A stretch of DNA of 64,000 nucleotides from CAVSXS01 sp963767715 (GCA_963767715.1 CAVYFA010000016.1:62001-126000); one strand, 5' to 3'; positions 42,535 through 52,199 are shown, counted from the first letter of the stretch. Translations and numbers: made by a program. The notes: a model not told the origin generated them from the letters alone.

Positions 42535-43308
42535 TTGAACACGTTCTTGATCGAAGCCTTGCAGCACTATGGATACCCCGCCGTCTGGTTGATCGTGTTC
42601 GTTGCAGCCGCTGGCGCTCCCATCTCAGGCTCCTTGCTTCTCTCCGCCGCCGGCGCGTTTGCTGCCGTTGGCGACCTCAACATCTTCATTCTGTTTCCAC
42701 TTGCCGTGAGTGCCGCTGTGCTGGGCGATAACCTGACCTATTTCATTGGCCGGCGCGTTGGCTTGCCTCTGCTGGCCTGGCTCGAGCGACAGAAACGCTT
42801 CCGCTGGATTTCTCCCAAGAATATAGAGCGCGGTCGAGAGTATTTCAGGAAAAGAACGGGATGGGCGATTTTCCTCACGCGTTTTCTGATTGTCGTGCTC
42901 GGAGGCGCGATCAATCTCCTCGCGGGACTGGAGGAATACTCATACCGGAAATTTCTGTTCTGGGACATCAGCGGCCAAATACTGGGAGCGGCTATCTCGC
43001 TTGGCATAGGATACCTTTTCACGGAAAGCTGGGAGGACGTGGTGGGCTTGTTTGGAGCCTTCTCCGCCCTGGTACTCGCTATCCTGGCGGCCGGCATCAT
43101 CACGCTCTTACTCGTACGCCGGGTGCGCCAGCAAAGGCGGGCCAGAGCTGCGAGAGCTAGCGCTGATATTGCCACTGCTACTAGTATTGCCAGTGTCGCC
43201 AGCGTTGTCAGTGTTGAAGCGCCGGAGGTACCTTCACTGAAAGGAACGCTTCCACCATTGGAAACTAAAGTCGCGCCAATCACCACCCCTTTGCCCCTTC
43301 CAGATTAG
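42535..43308 (+). CDS. DedA/SNARE-associated family membrane protein
   Basis: A 257-aa DedA-type protein. Hydrophobic segments include AVWLIVFVAAAGAPISGSLL and the re-entrant LSAAGAFAAVGDLNIF. The conserved acidic/basic loop is GDNLTYFIGRRVG, and TRFLIVVLGGAINLLAGLEE is the second family block. A 70-residue Ala/Val/Pro-rich soluble tail follows. The start is TTG 42535 with GGGGAGGA at 7 bases; the frame from 42403 would add a poorly conserved leader. It is followed 10 bases later by a lipid glycosyltransferase gene, so it may move lipid across the membrane for that pathway (inference). Confidence 0.82.
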   Translation: MNTFLIEALQHYGYPAVWLIVFVAAAGAPISGSLLLSAAGAFAAVGDLNIFILFPLAVSAAVLGDNLTYFIGRRVGLPLLAWLERQKRFRWISPKNIERGREYFRKRTGWAIFLTRFLIVVLGGAINLLAGLEEYSYRKFLFWDISGQILGAAISLGIGYLFTESWEDVVGLFGAFSALVLAILAAGIITLLLVRRVRQQRRARAARASADIATATSIASVASVVSVEAPEVPSLKGTLPPLETKVAPITTPLPLPD

Positions 43309-43318
43309 GAGACCGGCG

Positions 43319-44440
43319 ATGACTCTCGCGAGGCCCACCATCTTGATCCTGACCACTCATACTGGAGGCGGCCATCTCAACCTCGCGCAGTCACTGAAGA
43401 GTATGCTTGAGCCACACTACGACGTTGATATAGTGAATCCGCAGCCGGGGCTTGTTGATGATGCCTGGTACTCGATGGTGATCCGCCATTTGCCGCTGTA
43501 TCTAGAGTGGCAATATGTCCTGACCGATAATGTGCTGGCCGCGCTCTGCTTACAAAAAATGCAGGCGCTGCTGAGCCGCGAGCAGATCCTTGAGCTGCTC
43601 GACCGCTACCGACCCCAGCTCGTCATCGCCACGCACGCGCTGTTATCTTACGCCACTGCCCAGGCTATCAGGCGATCAAGAAAGCGCATTCCGCTCGTCT
43701 TCCAGCTTACCGATCTCGGGCGGCTGCACATGACGTGGTTCAGTGAGAAACAGGCCGGAGCCTACCTTGCGCCCACACGCGAAATTGCGGCCCAGGCGCT
43801 GGAACGGGGGGTCGATAGTAGTCGCCTGCATCTCACGGGAAGGCCGGTGCGCCGCCAGTTTTTTGAGGCCTCGCCTCAGGAGAGAAGTCACACGCTTGCT
43901 GCTCTGGGTTTTGACCCTGCGACCTTCACCGTGTTTCTCCAGGGCGGCGCCGATGGCTCTGCCAGCATCGACCGCGTCATCGCGAGCCTGCTGAATATGG
44001 ACATGCGTGTGCAGATCATCCTGGCTGCCGGCAACAACAAGTGCCTGGCGTCGCGTTATTCAGGCATCGAGCGCGTGCGGGCCTTGCCGTTCACCGAACT
44101 ACTCGCCCCCTATATGGCGGCCGCGGACGTGATAGCAGGCAAGGCGGGGGCGAGCTTCATCGCCGAAGCGTTCACGCTGGAAAAACCGTTTCTCGTCACA
44201 AGCTATATCGCCGGGCAAGAATCCGCAAACCTGCAATTCATCGAGCAGCACAACCTCGGCTGGGTCTGCCTGGAAACCGGCCGTCAGCGCGAACTGCTGG
44301 CCGGCATCGCGCGCAACCCGAGTATAATTGCTGAAAAGTTGAAGAGCATTCGAGACTATAGAGCCTGGAATAAAGAGGCGAATCAGGGCATTCGCCCGGT
44401 GATCGATGGGCTGCTCCCAGCATATCAGGCGTCGGTCTGA
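43319..44440 (+). CDS. GT28-like lipid glycosyltransferase (MGDG synthase type)
   Basis: A 373-aa GT-B fold enzyme. The N-terminal domain starts ILTTHTGGGHLNLAQSLKSM, the MGDG-synthase/UgtP membrane-sugar transferase pattern. The C-terminal half has FLQGGADGSASIDRVI and the donor-binding block IAGKAGASFIAEAFTLEKPF. Homologues add galactose or glucose to diacylglycerol. The ATG follows TTAGGAGA at 6 bases and lies 10 bases after the DedA gene. Its last 16 bases overlap the end of sqdB on the other strand. A role in glycolipid or sulfolipid synthesis is inferred from this neighbourhood. Confidence 0.82.
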   Translation: MTLARPTILILTTHTGGGHLNLAQSLKSMLEPHYDVDIVNPQPGLVDDAWYSMVIRHLPLYLEWQYVLTDNVLAALCLQKMQALLSREQILELLDRYRPQLVIATHALLSYATAQAIRRSRKRIPLVFQLTDLGRLHMTWFSEKQAGAYLAPTREIAAQALERGVDSSRLHLTGRPVRRQFFEASPQERSHTLAALGFDPATFTVFLQGGADGSASIDRVIASLLNMDMRVQIILAAGNNKCLASRYSGIERVRALPFTELLAPYMAAADVIAGKAGASFIAEAFTLEKPFLVTSYIAGQESANLQFIEQHNLGWVCLETGRQRELLAGIARNPSIIAEKLKSIRDYRAWNKEANQGIRPVIDGLLPAYQASV

Positions 44441-45606
44441 GAAACCTCGTTTTTGGTCATGCGCCAGCTTACCGTGGGCATGATCAGGCGCCGGTCGATG
44501 CGCTCGCGATGCTGGATGGCAAGCGTGATCAGCGATTGGAGGATAGCGCCGTTCAAGAAGTGCGGTTCGAGCCCGAGATCGATGAGCCGGGTATGCGCGG
44601 CATTGTAGTAGTGCTCCTCAGCTTCAACGCGCGGGTTGGGGAGGTGCCTGAAGCGCGCCTCGAACCCCATGCGCCCGCTTTGCTCGACGACCAATGCTGC
44701 CAGTTCGGAAAGCGAGAATTGCTCGGTGATCTGGTTGAAGACGCGGTACTCCCCCACTGCGGGCGGCGAATTGATTGCCAGCTCGATGCACCTGATGGTA
44801 TCTCGCAGGTTGATGTACCCGCGAATTTGCTGCCCCTTGCCGTAGACGGTGAGGGGATAGCCGATGGCGGCCTGCACGCAGAAGCGATTCAGGGCGGTAC
44901 CGTAGATCTGGTCATAGTCGAAACGGGTTGACAGTCGCGCGTCCCGCACTGTCTCGTCGGTCTCGACGCCATACACAACCCCCTGATTCAGGTCAGTGGC
45001 CCTCAGCCCCCAGATTTTGCAGCAGAACATGATGTTGTGGCTATCGTGGACTTTACTTAAATGATAGAAGGACCCTGGTTGTTTAGGGTAAGGCAAAATG
45101 TCCGAGCGGCCCTTGTGTTGAATCTTGATAAAACCTTCTTCGATATCGATGTTTGGAGTGCCGTACTCGCCCATTGTTCCCAGCTTGACGAGATGGCAGT
45201 CGGGCGCGAATTCTTTGATCGCGTACAGGATATTGAGCGTTCCGATGACGTTGTTTGTCTGCGTGAATACAGCGTGCCTGCGGTCGATCATCGAATAGGG
45301 CGCGGAGCGCTGTTCGGCAAAGTGTACCACCGCCTCCGGCTGGAACACGCGAAAAACCTCGCTCACTGCCTCGTAATCCATCGTATCCCCGATGTAAAAC
45401 TGAATTTGCCGGCCGGAGACTTCCCTCCACGCGGCGATACGTTCCTGCAGGGTGGAGATCGGAAGTAAACTATCAAAGCCCTGCTCGAGGTCGAATTGCC
45501 TGCGCATGAGATTATCGAAGATGGTGATATCATGCCCCTTGCCGGAGAGATAGAACGCCTGGGGCCAGCCAAGATAGCCGTCGCCGCCGAGAACAAGAAT
45601 ACGCAT
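44425..45606 (-). CDS. sqdB: UDP-sulfoquinovose synthase
   Basis: Converts UDP-glucose and sulfite into UDP-sulfoquinovose, the head-group donor of the sulfolipid SQDG. The 393-aa SDR enzyme matches plant SQD1/bacterial SqdB: NAD site VLGGDGYLGWPQAFYLSGKG, the specific block EQRSAPYSMIDRRHAVFTQ, LVKLGTMGEYGTPNIDIEEG with the catalytic Thr, the SDR pair YHLSKVHDSHN (Tyr-x-x-x-Lys), then GLRATDLNQGVVYGV and FNQITEQFSL. ATG 45606 with GAGG at 9 bases is chosen because it puts the Rossmann motif at the N-terminus. Found in phototrophs and some heterotrophs. Confidence 0.93.
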   Translation of the reverse strand: MRILVLGGDGYLGWPQAFYLSGKGHDITIFDNLMRRQFDLEQGFDSLLPISTLQERIAAWREVSGRQIQFYIGDTMDYEAVSEVFRVFQPEAVVHFAEQRSAPYSMIDRRHAVFTQTNNVIGTLNILYAIKEFAPDCHLVKLGTMGEYGTPNIDIEEGFIKIQHKGRSDILPYPKQPGSFYHLSKVHDSHNIMFCCKIWGLRATDLNQGVVYGVETDETVRDARLSTRFDYDQIYGTALNRFCVQAAIGYPLTVYGKGQQIRGYINLRDTIRCIELAINSPPAVGEYRVFNQITEQFSLSELAALVVEQSGRMGFEARFRHLPNPRVEAEEHYYNAAHTRLIDLGLEPHFLNGAILQSLITLAIQHRERIDRRLIMPTVSWRMTKNEVSQTDA

Positions 45607-45922
45607 AATTGCTGCCTCAATATAATAATTGGCCTTCATTCAGGCCAGGGTTGCTCATCGAACACGCTTGCTGCTATTTAGAGTGTTCATGATAGAGTAT
45701 AGTAGAGTTCTCATGAAAAGAACAGAGATTTGTAAAATATATGTAAATTCACGGCGATACTCAAGGCTACTGGGCCTTCTACGCGCGCAATGCCTCCCGG
45801 GATGCCTCCCAGCCAATGGAGGCGATTGATTACCCTGCCGCATATACTGGCCTTGGCGTGCGTAGGATAGAGAAAGAATAAGTCGTGATGCGAACTCATA
45901 TTTTTTGAACTGTCTGTGACGC
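45607..45922. other. intergenic region
   Basis: No gene is visible. GCCTCCCAGCCAATGGAGGC (about 45803-45822) forms a small hairpin downstream of the S9 peptidase gene but lacks a T tract. Confidence 0.4.
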
Positions 45923-48004
45923 TTACTCCTCAGGGCGAATCTCCACGTACTTGCGGAACCACTCCAGGGCTTTTTCCCAGTACGCAAACCATTGGCTCGG
46001 TTTTGTAGTTCCGACGTGCCAGGCAGCCGGAGCGCGCACGAACTCAACCGGAACCTTGCCCATCATCTTCAACCTCGTATAAAATTGTTCCGATTGCTCG
46101 ATGGGACAGCGTAAATCACCTTCGGGGTGCAGGAACAGCGTCGGCGTGGTCACGCGAGCAGCATGCGTCAGCGGTGAACGCTCACGGTAGTAGGCTTCTC
46201 GTTCCGCATCCCACGGATAGCCTTTTGCTTGCAGTACCTGCCAGAAGCCGATATCGGACGTTCCAACAAAACTTGCCAGGTTGGAGATTCCGGCCATCGG
46301 CACCGCCGCTTTGAAGCGATCCGTTTGCCCAATGGTGTACATAGACATGTAGCCTCCATAGCTGTATCCCGTGATCACCATCCTTTCGGGGTCCGCCACA
46401 CCACGTTCAACGCACTCATCGACGCCACGCATGATATCCTGGAAATCCCAGCCTCCCCAATCACCTTCTACCTCGCGCATGAAGGCCTGTCCACAGCCTG
46501 TACTTCCGTGCGGGTTACAAAAGAAGACCGCAAAGCCCTGCGCCGCGAAGTACTGGAAGAGGAGATCCATGCCCACACCAAATGCCCATTGAGGGCCGCC
46601 GTGGATGACCAGTAGTAGAGGGTAACGCACTCCTTCGCTCGCCCCTACAGGACGGATGAGCCAACCATCGATCTCGTCGTTATTCGACCCGCGATACCTC
46701 ACTCGCTCAGGCTCGCTCCAGGTAAACCTGGCCAATTGGTCATCGTAGAGGTGGGTGAGGCGCGCCGGTTCATGCGTGCCATCAGCGGCCAGCGGCAGCA
46801 AGTACAGCTCCCATGGATGCAGGGGCACCTCTTGAGCAAGTAATAACCGGCGTTCGTCGGGGAGCACCGCCAGGAAGTAGATTAAGTGCTCACCAACAGC
46901 AAGGGGCTTTACGCTCTTCAGTCTAATATCCATGCGGTAGACATTGACACAACCGCGTTCCGTGAGCACGAAATAAACGCGCTCGCCATCAGGGCTCCAC
47001 TGTGGGCGATAAGGACCGGGCCACCCGAAATCGCCGTCAGCTTCGGGGAAGGCCGGGTTGTCTATATCAGTCGTCAAATTCTGGATCTCACCGCCATCTC
47101 GCGAGACAAGGTAAAGGCGCTCAACACAGCCTCCTTCGATACGCTCATCTTGCGAGGCGACCAGCATCACCTGGCTGCCATCAGGAGACCAGGCATACGA
47201 GGCGACCTGTAACGTCCCATCAGTGATACGACGAGCCTCGCCCGTCTCACGGCTGATGATCCATAAATCATTGACAAACGAGCGATCACGGTCATCGGCG
47301 AGGTTGCACAGCACGCTGATCTCAGCGCTATCAGTTGTCCAGGAAGGCTGGTTACGATCAACGTCATCCTTCGTGAGACGGCGAATCGCAGCCGCATCGA
47401 TTAAGCCATCATCAGAAGCAGGGGCGGGCATGACAAACAGTTGGTTGAACTTCTCGAAGAAGCCACGGCCATCGAGGCGGTACCAGACTTTAGTTGTCGA
47501 GCGCAGGCGGATACGCTCTTCTTCCTCGCGCTTTTTCTTCTCGGATTCTTCCAGGGGTTTGCGCCCGGTCAACACCTCCTCATCATCCGACGGCGAGACC
47601 ATGGCGGTGAAGGCGATCCACCGCCCATCCGGCGACCACGCTGCCTCGCTGACGCCGTTGAGCATGTTCGTCAGTTTGCGCGCCTCACCACCATCAGTAT
47701 CGATCAGCCAGAGTTGGTTCTTCTCTTCTTCACGATCGGAGAGGAACAACAGACGCCTGCTATCTGGTGCCCAGACAGGGCTGGTGTCGTTCTTGACGCC
47801 GCTTGTTAACTGGCGTGGTTCACCGAGGGCATGGCCCTGCTCGTCGAGTTGTAGGAGGTAAATAGCGCTGTGACGTTCATTCTTCTCCTTATTAAGGCTG
47901 TGTATGACAAAGGCCACGCGCCTTCCATCGGGCGAGAGGGCTATAGTGCCCATCTCCTTGAATGTCCAGAGATCATCGGCGGTAAGTTTGCGCGGTGTGG
48001 TCAT
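45923..48004 (-). CDS. S9 family peptidase (acylaminoacyl-peptidase type)
   Basis: A 693-aa prolyl-oligopeptidase family enzyme. The N-terminal beta-propeller has repeats such as ISPDGRRVAF-like blades (LSPDGRRVAFVI; WAPDSRRLLFLSDREEEKNQ; WSPDGRWIAFTA). The C-terminal alpha/beta-hydrolase domain has the nucleophile in GYSYGGYMS, the Asp in HPEGDLRCPIEQ and the His in AAWHVG. It probably degrades oligopeptides in the cytoplasm, as no signal peptide is visible. ATG 48004 with GAGAGG at 8 bases is used rather than the frame from 48058, which overlaps the preceding gene. It is 40 bases behind the arginase-fold gene. Confidence 0.9.
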   Translation of the reverse strand: MTTPRKLTADDLWTFKEMGTIALSPDGRRVAFVIHSLNKEKNERHSAIYLLQLDEQGHALGEPRQLTSGVKNDTSPVWAPDSRRLLFLSDREEEKNQLWLIDTDGGEARKLTNMLNGVSEAAWSPDGRWIAFTAMVSPSDDEEVLTGRKPLEESEKKKREEEERIRLRSTTKVWYRLDGRGFFEKFNQLFVMPAPASDDGLIDAAAIRRLTKDDVDRNQPSWTTDSAEISVLCNLADDRDRSFVNDLWIISRETGEARRITDGTLQVASYAWSPDGSQVMLVASQDERIEGGCVERLYLVSRDGGEIQNLTTDIDNPAFPEADGDFGWPGPYRPQWSPDGERVYFVLTERGCVNVYRMDIRLKSVKPLAVGEHLIYFLAVLPDERRLLLAQEVPLHPWELYLLPLAADGTHEPARLTHLYDDQLARFTWSEPERVRYRGSNNDEIDGWLIRPVGASEGVRYPLLLVIHGGPQWAFGVGMDLLFQYFAAQGFAVFFCNPHGSTGCGQAFMREVEGDWGGWDFQDIMRGVDECVERGVADPERMVITGYSYGGYMSMYTIGQTDRFKAAVPMAGISNLASFVGTSDIGFWQVLQAKGYPWDAEREAYYRERSPLTHAARVTTPTLFLHPEGDLRCPIEQSEQFYTRLKMMGKVPVEFVRAPAAWHVGTTKPSQWFAYWEKALEWFRKYVEIRPEE

Positions 48005-48044
48005 GGAAACGTCCTCTCTAAATATAGAAACCAGGAAATGTTCC

Positions 48045-48914
48045 TCATTGTCCAACAATCGCCATCGCTATATCCAGCCCGAAGCGCGCCCCGCGTCCGT
48101 CGATATCCGCCGCCGGGTTGTACACCGCCAGCGATGCCACCTTCACCGGCAGCGTCCGAACCGTCGCCCTGGAAGCTTCCAGGATAGACTCACGAGGCGG
48201 CCAGTAGGGAGCAGGCGTGTAGCTGCCGGGACATTCCTCCGGCCCTCCCACGTCCAGGTCAATGTGCAGGTACCAGGCGCTTGCCTCGTTCGCTCGCAGT
48301 CGCAGCGCCGCCTGAATATGCTCTGTAACGCCCGGCTGCGTCAAAGCGGTCGCATCCACCTGCGCAATCGGATACCGTTGCAGCGCCTCCACCTCCGCCG
48401 CGTCGAGATCGCTCGCCCCAATCAGCGCAGCCGCCTCCGCTCGCACAGGTGGCTCCAATCCCGCCGACAGCCGCCAATCGTCGAGATCCCAGCCCAGCGC
48501 GACCGCGTAAGGCATTCCGCCCAAAAAGCCGCTCGTCGTCGTCTCCATCGTATTCAAATCGCCATGCGCATCGAACCATACCACGCCCGCCGTCTCTTTC
48601 GCCTGCGCCAGCCCTCCAATTGCTCCCACCGCGTGCGTGCAATCCCCTGCGAGCACAAGCGCGAAGTCATCCTCCTCCTGCAGCGCCGCACGTACCGCCT
48701 CAGCCGTGCGCCGCGCAATGCGCCCCAGATTCGTCACCGCATCGCGCGTACGTTCCTCTTTCGGCAGCTCGATCCAGACCGGCTCGGATACATCGTGGCC
48801 TTGCTCATCGAGTAAATCCATCAGGCCATGATCGAGAAATGCCTGTGGGCCGTTGGCGCATCCCCAACGGGTAACATCGACCTGGTAGGGGACGCAGATG
48901 ATGTTGATGTTCAT
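48045..48914 (-). CDS. arginase/ureohydrolase superfamily protein with altered first metal motif
   Basis: A 289-aa protein of the arginase fold. The second metal motif VVWFDAHGDLNT and the third, YLHIDLDVGG, are present. The first motif, normally GGDHS, reads LAGDCTHAVG, with Cys at the position of the usual His ligand. So metal binding may differ and the substrate (arginine, agmatine, formiminoglutamate or another amidino compound) cannot be assigned. AGAGGAA lies about 10 bases before the ATG. It is first in an operon with the S9 peptidase. Confidence 0.8.
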   Translation of the reverse strand: MNINIICVPYQVDVTRWGCANGPQAFLDHGLMDLLDEQGHDVSEPVWIELPKEERTRDAVTNLGRIARRTAEAVRAALQEEDDFALVLAGDCTHAVGAIGGLAQAKETAGVVWFDAHGDLNTMETTTSGFLGGMPYAVALGWDLDDWRLSAGLEPPVRAEAAALIGASDLDAAEVEALQRYPIAQVDATALTQPGVTEHIQAALRLRANEASAWYLHIDLDVGGPEECPGSYTPAPYWPPRESILEASRATVRTLPVKVASLAVYNPAADIDGRGARFGLDIAMAIVGQ

Positions 48915-48968
48915 AGGAGTGAGTTCCTCTGCTTTAGTTCGCTCTCAATAGAAGACTCTCATTGTTCG

Positions 48969-48998
48969 ACTATAGCACAAGAACGGAAATAACGGCAA
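48969..48998 (-). promoter_or_regulatory. promoter of the arginase-fold/S9 operon
   Basis: On the minus strand TTGCCG (48993-48998) and TATAGT (48969-48974) are 18 bases apart, about 55 bases before the coding start. Confidence 0.45.
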
Positions 48999-49123
48999 GA
49001 TGGCGCCCGCGAGGGGCGCCATTCCTCGCCTATGCAAGACTCGCCACAACTTGTCGCCCTCCACATCATGAGCTAAGGTATTACTGAGATAAAATTGTGA
49101 CACGCCTTTATGAGGGTACCAAA

Positions 49124-50485
49124 ATGAAAGACATACAAAACATTACACAAACTACACTTGCTACACCCACTACTCCGGCAACATATGCAGCAGACCCGAC
49201 ACCACTATCGACTCCTTCTAGCGATCTTCCGCGCGTCGTGATCGTCGGAGCGGGCTTCGGCGGGTTGCGGGCGGCACGTGCGCTTGGCAAGGCGCCGTTA
49301 CACGTCACCGTTATCGACCGGCAGAACCACCACCTGTTCCAGCCGCTGCTGTACTGGGTCGCGACGGCTGGTCTCTCGCCCGCGGACATAACCTCGCCCA
49401 TACGCTGGGTGCTCAAGCGGCAGCAGAATACCGAGGTCATCCTGGCAGAGGTCACCGGCGTGGATGTTGAGAACCGGCTAGTTCTTATTGGGGAACATTC
49501 CGTCCTATATGATTACCTCGTGCTGGCCACGGGCGCGCACGACAACTACTTTGGGCACCCTGAGTGGGAGCGAAACGCGCCTGGGTTGAAATCGATTACC
49601 GATGCCACCTCGATCAGGCGCAGGATACTGCTCTCCTTCGAAGCAGCGGAGGCCGAGGCAGCCGAGGGTGAAAACGATCCGCACAAGATCAAGGAGCTGT
49701 TGACGTTCGTGCTGGTCGGTGCCGGGCCGACCGGTGTGGAGATGGCCGGCGCCATCGCAGAGCTGGCGCATAAGTCCCTGGCCTCCGACTTCCGTCACAT
49801 CGACACGAGGCATACGCGCATCGTCCTGGTCGAAGCCGCGCCGCGCATCCTGGCGGCCTTCCCTGAGTCCCTGGCGCGCAAAACGCAGCGCAAGCTAACT
49901 CGTATGGGCGTTGAGGTTCTTACGGGCAAGGCCGTCACGCAGGTGGATGAACGCGGTGTAACGCTGGATGGCGAGCATATTGCGGCGCACACTATCATCT
50001 GGAGCGCTGGCGTGTCAGCCTCACCGGCAGGCAAATGGATCGGCGCGGACGTTGATCGCGCCGGGCGCGTCAAGGTCTCCGCCGATCTCACGGTGCCGGA
50101 TCACCCTGAGATATTCGTGATCGGCGATACGGCCAGCGCCATACAGGACGACAGGCCCTTGCCGGGCGTCGCACCGGTTGCAATGCAGGCGGGCCGCTAC
50201 GTCGCCTCGGTCATCAAGTGTCGCACCGAGGGCATGCAGCCACCTCCTCCCTTTCACTTCCACAATAAGGGCAACCTGGCGACGGTAGGCCGCTCATATG
50301 CCATTGTCGAGCTGGGAAGGCTGCGCATGGCGGGTCTGATAGCCTGGGTAATCTGGCTGGTCGTCCACATCTACTACCTGATTGGTTTCCGCAATCGCAT
50401 AGTGGCGCTCTTCCAATGGGGCTGGACCTACTTCACCTATTCACGTGGGGCGCGGCTGATCACATTTGATAGATCAGAGCAGTAA
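49124..50485 (+). CDS. ndh: type II NADH:quinone oxidoreductase (NDH-2)
   Basis: Passes electrons from NADH to the quinone pool without pumping protons. The 453-aa flavoprotein has a Thr/Pro-rich N-terminus, then the FAD site VVIVGAGFGGLRAARAL, the NADH site FVLVGAGPTGVEMAGAIAEL and the FAD ribityl motif EIFVIGDTAS. FQPLLYWVATAGLSPADI is a typical NDH-2 block. The C-terminal amphipathic/hydrophobic segment (AWVIWLVVHIYYLIGFRNRI) anchors it to the membrane. ATG 49124 with GAGGG at 8 bases is preferred to the GTG at 49097. Confidence 0.92.
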   Translation: MKDIQNITQTTLATPTTPATYAADPTPLSTPSSDLPRVVIVGAGFGGLRAARALGKAPLHVTVIDRQNHHLFQPLLYWVATAGLSPADITSPIRWVLKRQQNTEVILAEVTGVDVENRLVLIGEHSVLYDYLVLATGAHDNYFGHPEWERNAPGLKSITDATSIRRRILLSFEAAEAEAAEGENDPHKIKELLTFVLVGAGPTGVEMAGAIAELAHKSLASDFRHIDTRHTRIVLVEAAPRILAAFPESLARKTQRKLTRMGVEVLTGKAVTQVDERGVTLDGEHIAAHTIIWSAGVSASPAGKWIGADVDRAGRVKVSADLTVPDHPEIFVIGDTASAIQDDRPLPGVAPVAMQAGRYVASVIKCRTEGMQPPPPFHFHNKGNLATVGRSYAIVELGRLRMAGLIAWVIWLVVHIYYLIGFRNRIVALFQWGWTYFTYSRGARLITFDRSEQ

Positions 50486-50591
50486 TCTTATCAGTTGCCT
50501 GCACGCTGCATCGGAACCGACCTTGCAATCGTGATAAGAATGAGTCTACATTGCTTTTTCTACGAAATTATGCTGTAGTCTGGGGTGTATT

Positions 50592-52199
50592 GTGCAAGAA
50601 GTACGTGAGACACTTCCAATTGGGAGTATTATAGGAGGCCGTTACCAGATCGAGCGGCTGCTCGGCAAGGGGGGGTTCGGAGCGGTATACCTGGTGAGAG
50701 ATCAGCGCGTCCGCAATAATTTGTTTGCCCTCAAAGAAGTCGTCGATCCCAATAAGCGTGAGCGTGAGCGTTTTACGTTTGAAGCGGAACTGCTCAAGCG
50801 AGTCGACCATGCTGCCTTGCCTCGTGTCTATCGTGTCTTCGAGGATGATGTTCATGATCGTGCCTATATGCTCATGGATTACATCGAGGGATCAAACCTC
50901 GAGAGGCTGCGCGTGCAACAGCCGAATAAACAATTTTCGGTGCGGCAAGTTCTCACGATCATGAGTCCGATTATGGATGCCGTATCATACTTGCATAAGC
51001 AGCGCCCGCCGATTATTCATCGCGATATTAAACCGGCCAATATTATTGTGCCTCCTTCGGGCTCGGAGGCGGTACTGGTTGATTTTGGGATTGCGAAGGA
51101 GTTCGACCCTGAGTCGACAACGACTGCCGTGCGCCACGCTTCGCCGGGCTATGGTGCGCCCGAACAATATGCGACGGGGACGAATACGCGCACCGACATC
51201 TACGGTCTCGGCGCAACGATGTACGCGCTGCTGACAGGCGTTGTACCGATCGACGCCTTCTATCGCATGACACAGCTTGGCAGCCGCGGAATCGACCCGC
51301 TTGAGCCAATCCAGAACTACGCGCCGGATGTTCCACAACATATCTCGGATGCTATCTATCGTGCGATGTCAGTCGACATAGAGCATCGCTTCCCAACGGT
51401 TCAAGACTTCTGGCAGGAGCTCAATGCTGGCACCCCTGAGCAGCCTGCAAAAGGACCAATTGCGGCTCCCCTGGCGGGCGCGGTATTATCGGGTCCCACC
51501 TCCAGGGTAACTCCGGCGCCGCTAGTTAACGAGAGAACAACAGCGATCCTTCCCGAGGGGAAGCGCTCTCGTCGCCGCAGAGTTGGCGCCTGGCTGCTCC
51601 TGCTGCTAGCCCTGTTGATTGGCGTTGCTGCCGCGGCCCTGTTCTTGCCGTCGCTACTCAGCCATCATCCGACAACGACCACGACCACCCCGACACCGGT
51701 GGTGAGGCATCATGCCACCCCTACTGCCGCAGTGACGCCCTCGCCGCATGCTACCACGGCACCCAGCCCTACTTCTACCCCTAATCCGCCCCCGACGTCC
51801 ACCCCGCCGCCGAGTGTGCCACTGCTGGAGAAGCAGTACAGCGGGCGAGCTCACAATACCCCGGCTAATCTCAATGCGAACATGTCCCTTGTGTCGATCA
51901 ATCAGAGGGGTGGAACCATTCAGGGCACTTTTAACGTCAGTTCGCCTCTCTCCGGAACTGGGCTGTTCAATGGTACGATCAATAGCGCGGGCGTCGTTCA
52001 ATTCACGGTGAATAGCAACCAGGTCCCTGCGCCGCTCTTCTTTCAAGGCAAGGTGCAAAGTGATGGCAGTATATCGGGGATGTATTGTAGCCTGGATCAG
52101 ACGGGGCACTGTAACCCCGCCTCCGGCGGATATGGAACCTGGCAAGTCTTCCCTGCCTCTCCGGGTTCATTTCTTGAGTCGGATTCGACTATTGCCTGA
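50592..52199 (+). CDS. membrane Ser/Thr protein kinase (PknB type)
   Basis: A 535-aa kinase. The cytoplasmic kinase domain (about 14-275) has the glycine loop LLGKGGFGAVYLV, Lys in FALKEVVD, catalytic loop HRDIKPANI and DFGIAKEFD. A basic stretch precedes a membrane helix (GAWLLLLLALLIGVAAAALF, about 331-350). Outside lies a Thr/Pro/Ser-rich linker of about 60 residues and a C-terminal domain (about 420-535) that is not PASTA and is unassigned, with one Cys pair. The start is GTG 50592. Its targets may include FHA proteins such as the ABC exporter at 60080 (inference). Confidence 0.9.
   Translation: MQEVRETLPIGSIIGGRYQIERLLGKGGFGAVYLVRDQRVRNNLFALKEVVDPNKRERERFTFEAELLKRVDHAALPRVYRVFEDDVHDRAYMLMDYIEGSNLERLRVQQPNKQFSVRQVLTIMSPIMDAVSYLHKQRPPIIHRDIKPANIIVPPSGSEAVLVDFGIAKEFDPESTTTAVRHASPGYGAPEQYATGTNTRTDIYGLGATMYALLTGVVPIDAFYRMTQLGSRGIDPLEPIQNYAPDVPQHISDAIYRAMSVDIEHRFPTVQDFWQELNAGTPEQPAKGPIAAPLAGAVLSGPTSRVTPAPLVNERTTAILPEGKRSRRRRVGAWLLLLLALLIGVAAAALFLPSLLSHHPTTTTTTPTPVVRHHATPTAAVTPSPHATTAPSPTSTPNPPPTSTPPPSVPLLEKQYSGRAHNTPANLNANMSLVSINQRGGTIQGTFNVSSPLSGTGLFNGTINSAGVVQFTVNSNQVPAPLFFQGKVQSDGSISGMYCSLDQTGHCNPASGGYGTWQVFPASPGSFLESDSTIA

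Noticed and set aside
47904..48815. A 303-codon plus-strand frame across the S9 and arginase-fold genes
   Set aside because: Arg-rich antisense frame without start signal; both genes on the other strand have intact catalytic motifs.
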